Shown piece by piece: positions 60,951-64,000 of a stretch of DNA of 64,000 nucleotides (its first letter is position 1; every line of letters starts with the position of its first letter). The notes under the pieces are model-generated. The model worked only from the letters and a program-made list of their open reading frames with translations, did no database searches and was not told the DNA's origin. Both the position numbers and the translations under genes were made by a program. Origin of the DNA: Luzula sylvatica (taxonomy: Eukaryota; Streptophyta; Magnoliopsida; Poales; Juncaceae). The stretch lies in the NCBI GenBank assembly GCA_946800325.1, contig OX326958.1:60071793-60135792 (forward strand). Direction: 5' to 3'.

Positions 60951-63900
60951 AAGATTTTAACGCTTTGAGGAGTTCAAATAACGTGTTTTTACATCATTTG
61001 TATCGTATCTTTTACTACAAAACTTTTCACCAAATTTCAGAAACACTAAGAAAGCTTGTTTTTCGATTCAAAACAAGATTTTTAACGCTTTGAGGAGTTC
61101 AAATAACGTGTTTTTAGATCATTTGTATCGTATCTTTTACTACATAACTTTTCACCAAATTTCACAAACACTAAAAAAGTTTGTTTTTCGATTTCAAAAC
61201 AAGATTTTAACGCTTTGAGGAGTTCAAATAACGTGTTTTTAGATCATTTGTATCGTATCTTTTAGTACATAACTTTTCACCAAATTTTACAAACACTAAG
61301 AAAGTTTGTTTTTCGATTCAAAACAAGATTTTAAATCATTGAGGTGTTCAAATAACATGTTTTTAGATCATTTGTATCGTATCTTTTAGTACATAACTTT
61401 TCACCAAATTACAGAAACACTAAGAAAGTTTGTTTTTCGATTCAAAACAAGATTTTAACGCTTTGAGGAGTTCAGATAACAAGTTTTTAGATCAGGTGTA
61501 TCGTATCTTTTACTACATAACTTTTTACCAAATTTCAAAAATGCTATGAAAGTTTGTTTTTCGATTCAAAACAAGATTTTAACGCTTTGAGGAGTTCAAA
61601 TAACATGTTTTTAGATCAGGTGTATCGTATCTTTTACTACATAACTTTTTACCAAATTTCAGAAACACTAAGAAAGTTTGTTTTTCGATTCAAAACAAGA
61701 TTTTAACGCTTTGAGGAGTTCAAATAACGTGTTTTTAGATCATTTGTATCGTATCTTTTACTAAATAACTTTTCACAAAATTTCACAAACACTAAGAAAG
61801 TTTGTTTTTCGATTCAAAACAAGATTTTAACGCTTTGAGGTGTTCAAATAACATGTTTTTAGATCATTTGTATCGTATCTTTTAGTACATAACTTTTCAC
61901 CAAATTTCACAACCACTAAGAAATTTTGTTTTTCGATTCAAAACAAGATTTTAACGCTTTGAGGAGTTCAAATAACGTGTTTCTAGATCATTTGTATCGT
62001 ATCTTTTACTACATAACGTTTCACCAAATTTCACAAACACTAAGAAAGTTTGTTTTTCGATTCAAAACATGATTTTAACGCTTTGAGGAGTTCAAATAAC
62101 GTGTTTTTAGATCATTTGTATCGTATCTTTTACTACATAACTTTTCACCAAATTTCACAAACACTAAGAGAGTTTGTTTTTCGATTCAAAACAAGATTTT
62201 AACGCTTTGAGGAGTTCAAATAACATGTTTTTAGATCAGGTGTATCGTATCTTTTACTACATAACTTTTTACCAAATTTCAGAAACACTAAGAAAGTTTG
62301 TTTTTCGATTCAAAACAAGATTTTAACGCTTTGAGGAGTTCAAATAACGTGTTTTTAGATCATTTGTATCGTATCTTTTACTAAATAACTTTTCACAAAA
62401 TTTCACAAACACTAAGAAAGTTTGTTTTTCGATTCAAAACAAGATTTTAACGCTTTGAGGTGTTCAAATAACGTGTTTTTAGATCATTTGTGTCGTATCT
62501 TTTAGTACATAACTTTTCACCAAATCTCCCAAACACTAAGAAAGTTTGTTTTTCAATTCAAAACAAACATTTAACGCTTTGAGGAGTTCAAATAACGTGT
62601 TTTTAGATCATTTGTATCGTATCTTTTAGTACATAAGTTTTCAACAAATTTCACAAACACTAAAAAAGTTTGTTTTTCGATTCAAAACAAGATTTTAAAG
62701 CATTGAGGAGTTCAAATAACATGTTTTTAGATCAGGTGTATCGTATCTTTTACTACATAACTTTTCACCAAATTTCACAAACACTAAGAAAGTTTGTTTT
62801 TCGATTCAAAACAAGATTTTAACGCTTTGAGGAGTTCAAATATAGTGTTTTTACATCATTTGTATCGTATCTTTTACTACAAAACTTTTCACCAAATTTC
62901 AGAAACACTAAGAAAGCTTGTTTTTCGATTCAAAACAAGATTTTTAACGCTTTGAGGAGTTCAAATAACGTGTTTTTAGATCATTTGTATCGTATCTTTT
63001 ACTACATAACTTTTCACCAAATTTCACAAACACTAAAAAAGTTTGTTTTACGTTTTCAAAACAAGATTTTAACGCTTTGAGGAGTTCAAATAACGTGTTT
63101 TTAGATCATTTGTATCGTATCTTTTAGTACATAACTTTTCACCAAATTTTACAAACACTAAGAAAGTTTGTTTTTCGATTCAAAACAAGATTTTAAATCA
63201 TTGAGGTGTTCAAATAACATGTTTTTAGATCATTTGTATCGTATCTTTTAGTACATAACTTTTCACCAAATTTCACAACCACTAAGAAATTTTGTTTTTC
63301 GATTCAAAACAAGATTTTAACGCTTTGAGGAGTTCAAATAACGTGTTTCTAGATCATTTGTATCGTATCTTTTACTACATAACGTTTCACCAAATTTCAC
63401 AAACACTAAGAAAGTTTGTTTTTCGATTCAAAACATGATTTTAACGCTTTGAGGAGTTCAAATAACGTGTTTTTAGATCATTTGTATCGTATCTTTTACT
63501 ACATAACTTTTCACCAAATTTCACAAACACTAAGAGAGTTTGTTTTTCGATTCAAAACAAGATTTTAACGCTTTGACGAGTTCAAATAACATGTTTTTAG
63601 ATCAGGTGTATCGTATCTTTTACTACATAACTTTTTACCAAATTTCAGAAACACTAAGAAAGTTTGTTTTTCGATTCAAAACAAGATTTTAACGCTTTGA
63701 GGAGTTCAAATAACGTGTTTTTAGATCATTTGTATCGTATCTTTTACTAAATAACTTTTCACAAAATTTCACAAACACTAAGAAAGTTTGTTTTTCGATT
63801 CAAAACAAGATTTTAACGCTTTGAGGTGTTCAAATAACATGTTTTTAGATCATTTGTATCATATCTTTTAGTACATAACTTTTCACCAAATTTCACAACC

Positions 63901-64000
63901 ACTAAGAAATTTTGTTTTTCGATTCAAAACAAGATTTTAACGCTTTGAGGAGTTCAAATAACGTGTTTCTAGATCATTTGTATCGTATCTTTTACTACAT

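Larger units (their letters stand above)
39738..64000 (+). repeat. 124-bp satellite array, right block (~196 monomers, runs off window)
   Basis: Same monomer, orientation and subfamilies as the left block. It resumes within the monomer split by the retrotransposon. The array is not ended by the window edge. Longer-range copies are visible: CTTTCACTAC variants at about 41651 and 43141 (1490 bp), a CGCTTAGAAAG variant at 44791 and 48018 (3227 bp), and an AATAAAGTTTTTT variant at 45659, 48886 and 52485 (3227 and 3599 bp). Open frames here are meaningless because 124 is not a multiple of three and stops are frequent. Confidence 0.97.

Noticed and set aside
1214..64000. Telomeric repeats or rDNA-related sequence within the array
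   Set aside because: No TTTAGGG-type tandem runs and no ribosomal RNA sequence were seen.

Overview
The window is nuclear DNA from a flowering plant, probably a eudicot. It is dominated by one very large, AT-rich satellite array, interrupted once by a well-preserved LTR retrotransposon. Evidence for a plant: a primer-binding site matching initiator tRNA-Met, a plant Copia/Sirevirus-type Gag, a second ORF resembling the 'putative plant transposon protein' family, and the satellite landscape itself. I cannot name the species. No ordinary host gene is supported.

Layout. (1) 1-1213 is a non-satellite flank. It has a minus-strand TATA box next to a G/C hairpin and two copies of a 26-bp hairpin-forming motif, so it may be an old LTR fragment. 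(2) 1214-31664 is a satellite of 124-bp monomers in direct tandem, about 245 copies, roughly 72% A+T. Monomer variants recur in a fixed order and form several layers of longer repeats: 497 bp (four monomers), about 2730 bp (22 monomers), and segmental copies 3847 and 3971 bp apart. (3) 31665-39737 is a complete LTR element with a 5-bp target duplication (ACGCT) that splits a single satellite monomer. (4) 39738-64000 is the same satellite resuming in the same monomer, about 196 further copies. It includes two nearly identical 3970-bp blocks and a third block that re-enters the pattern four monomers later.

The retrotransposon has two 1407-bp LTRs that differ at only 8 aligned positions in my hand comparison. 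It also has a PBS, a PPT and a long intact Gag ORF (784 codons, two CCHC knuckles, a coiled coil). It has no protease, integrase, reverse transcriptase or RNase H. Where pol should lie there is a 930-bp non-coding spacer and then a second ORF with similarity to the plant transposon protein family; its acidic, helical C-terminal part lies in another frame. The element should therefore depend on an autonomous relative for its enzymes. Its most unusual property is a set of paired palindromes with core CGTTCGAACG. The two members of a pair start about 20-23 bp apart. There are five pairs in each LTR, six in the spacer and one near the 3' end. In addition, a long inverted repeat places the polypurine tract and the 3' LTR boundary in the loop of a predicted hairpin.

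How the parts could work together (inference): the LTR promoter would make an RNA encoding Gag. Gag would package the RNA with enzymes supplied by a related full-length Sirevirus-like element. The palindromes and terminal hairpin are candidate recognition or regulatory structures. All alignments, counts and repeat periods were made by eye from the sequence.
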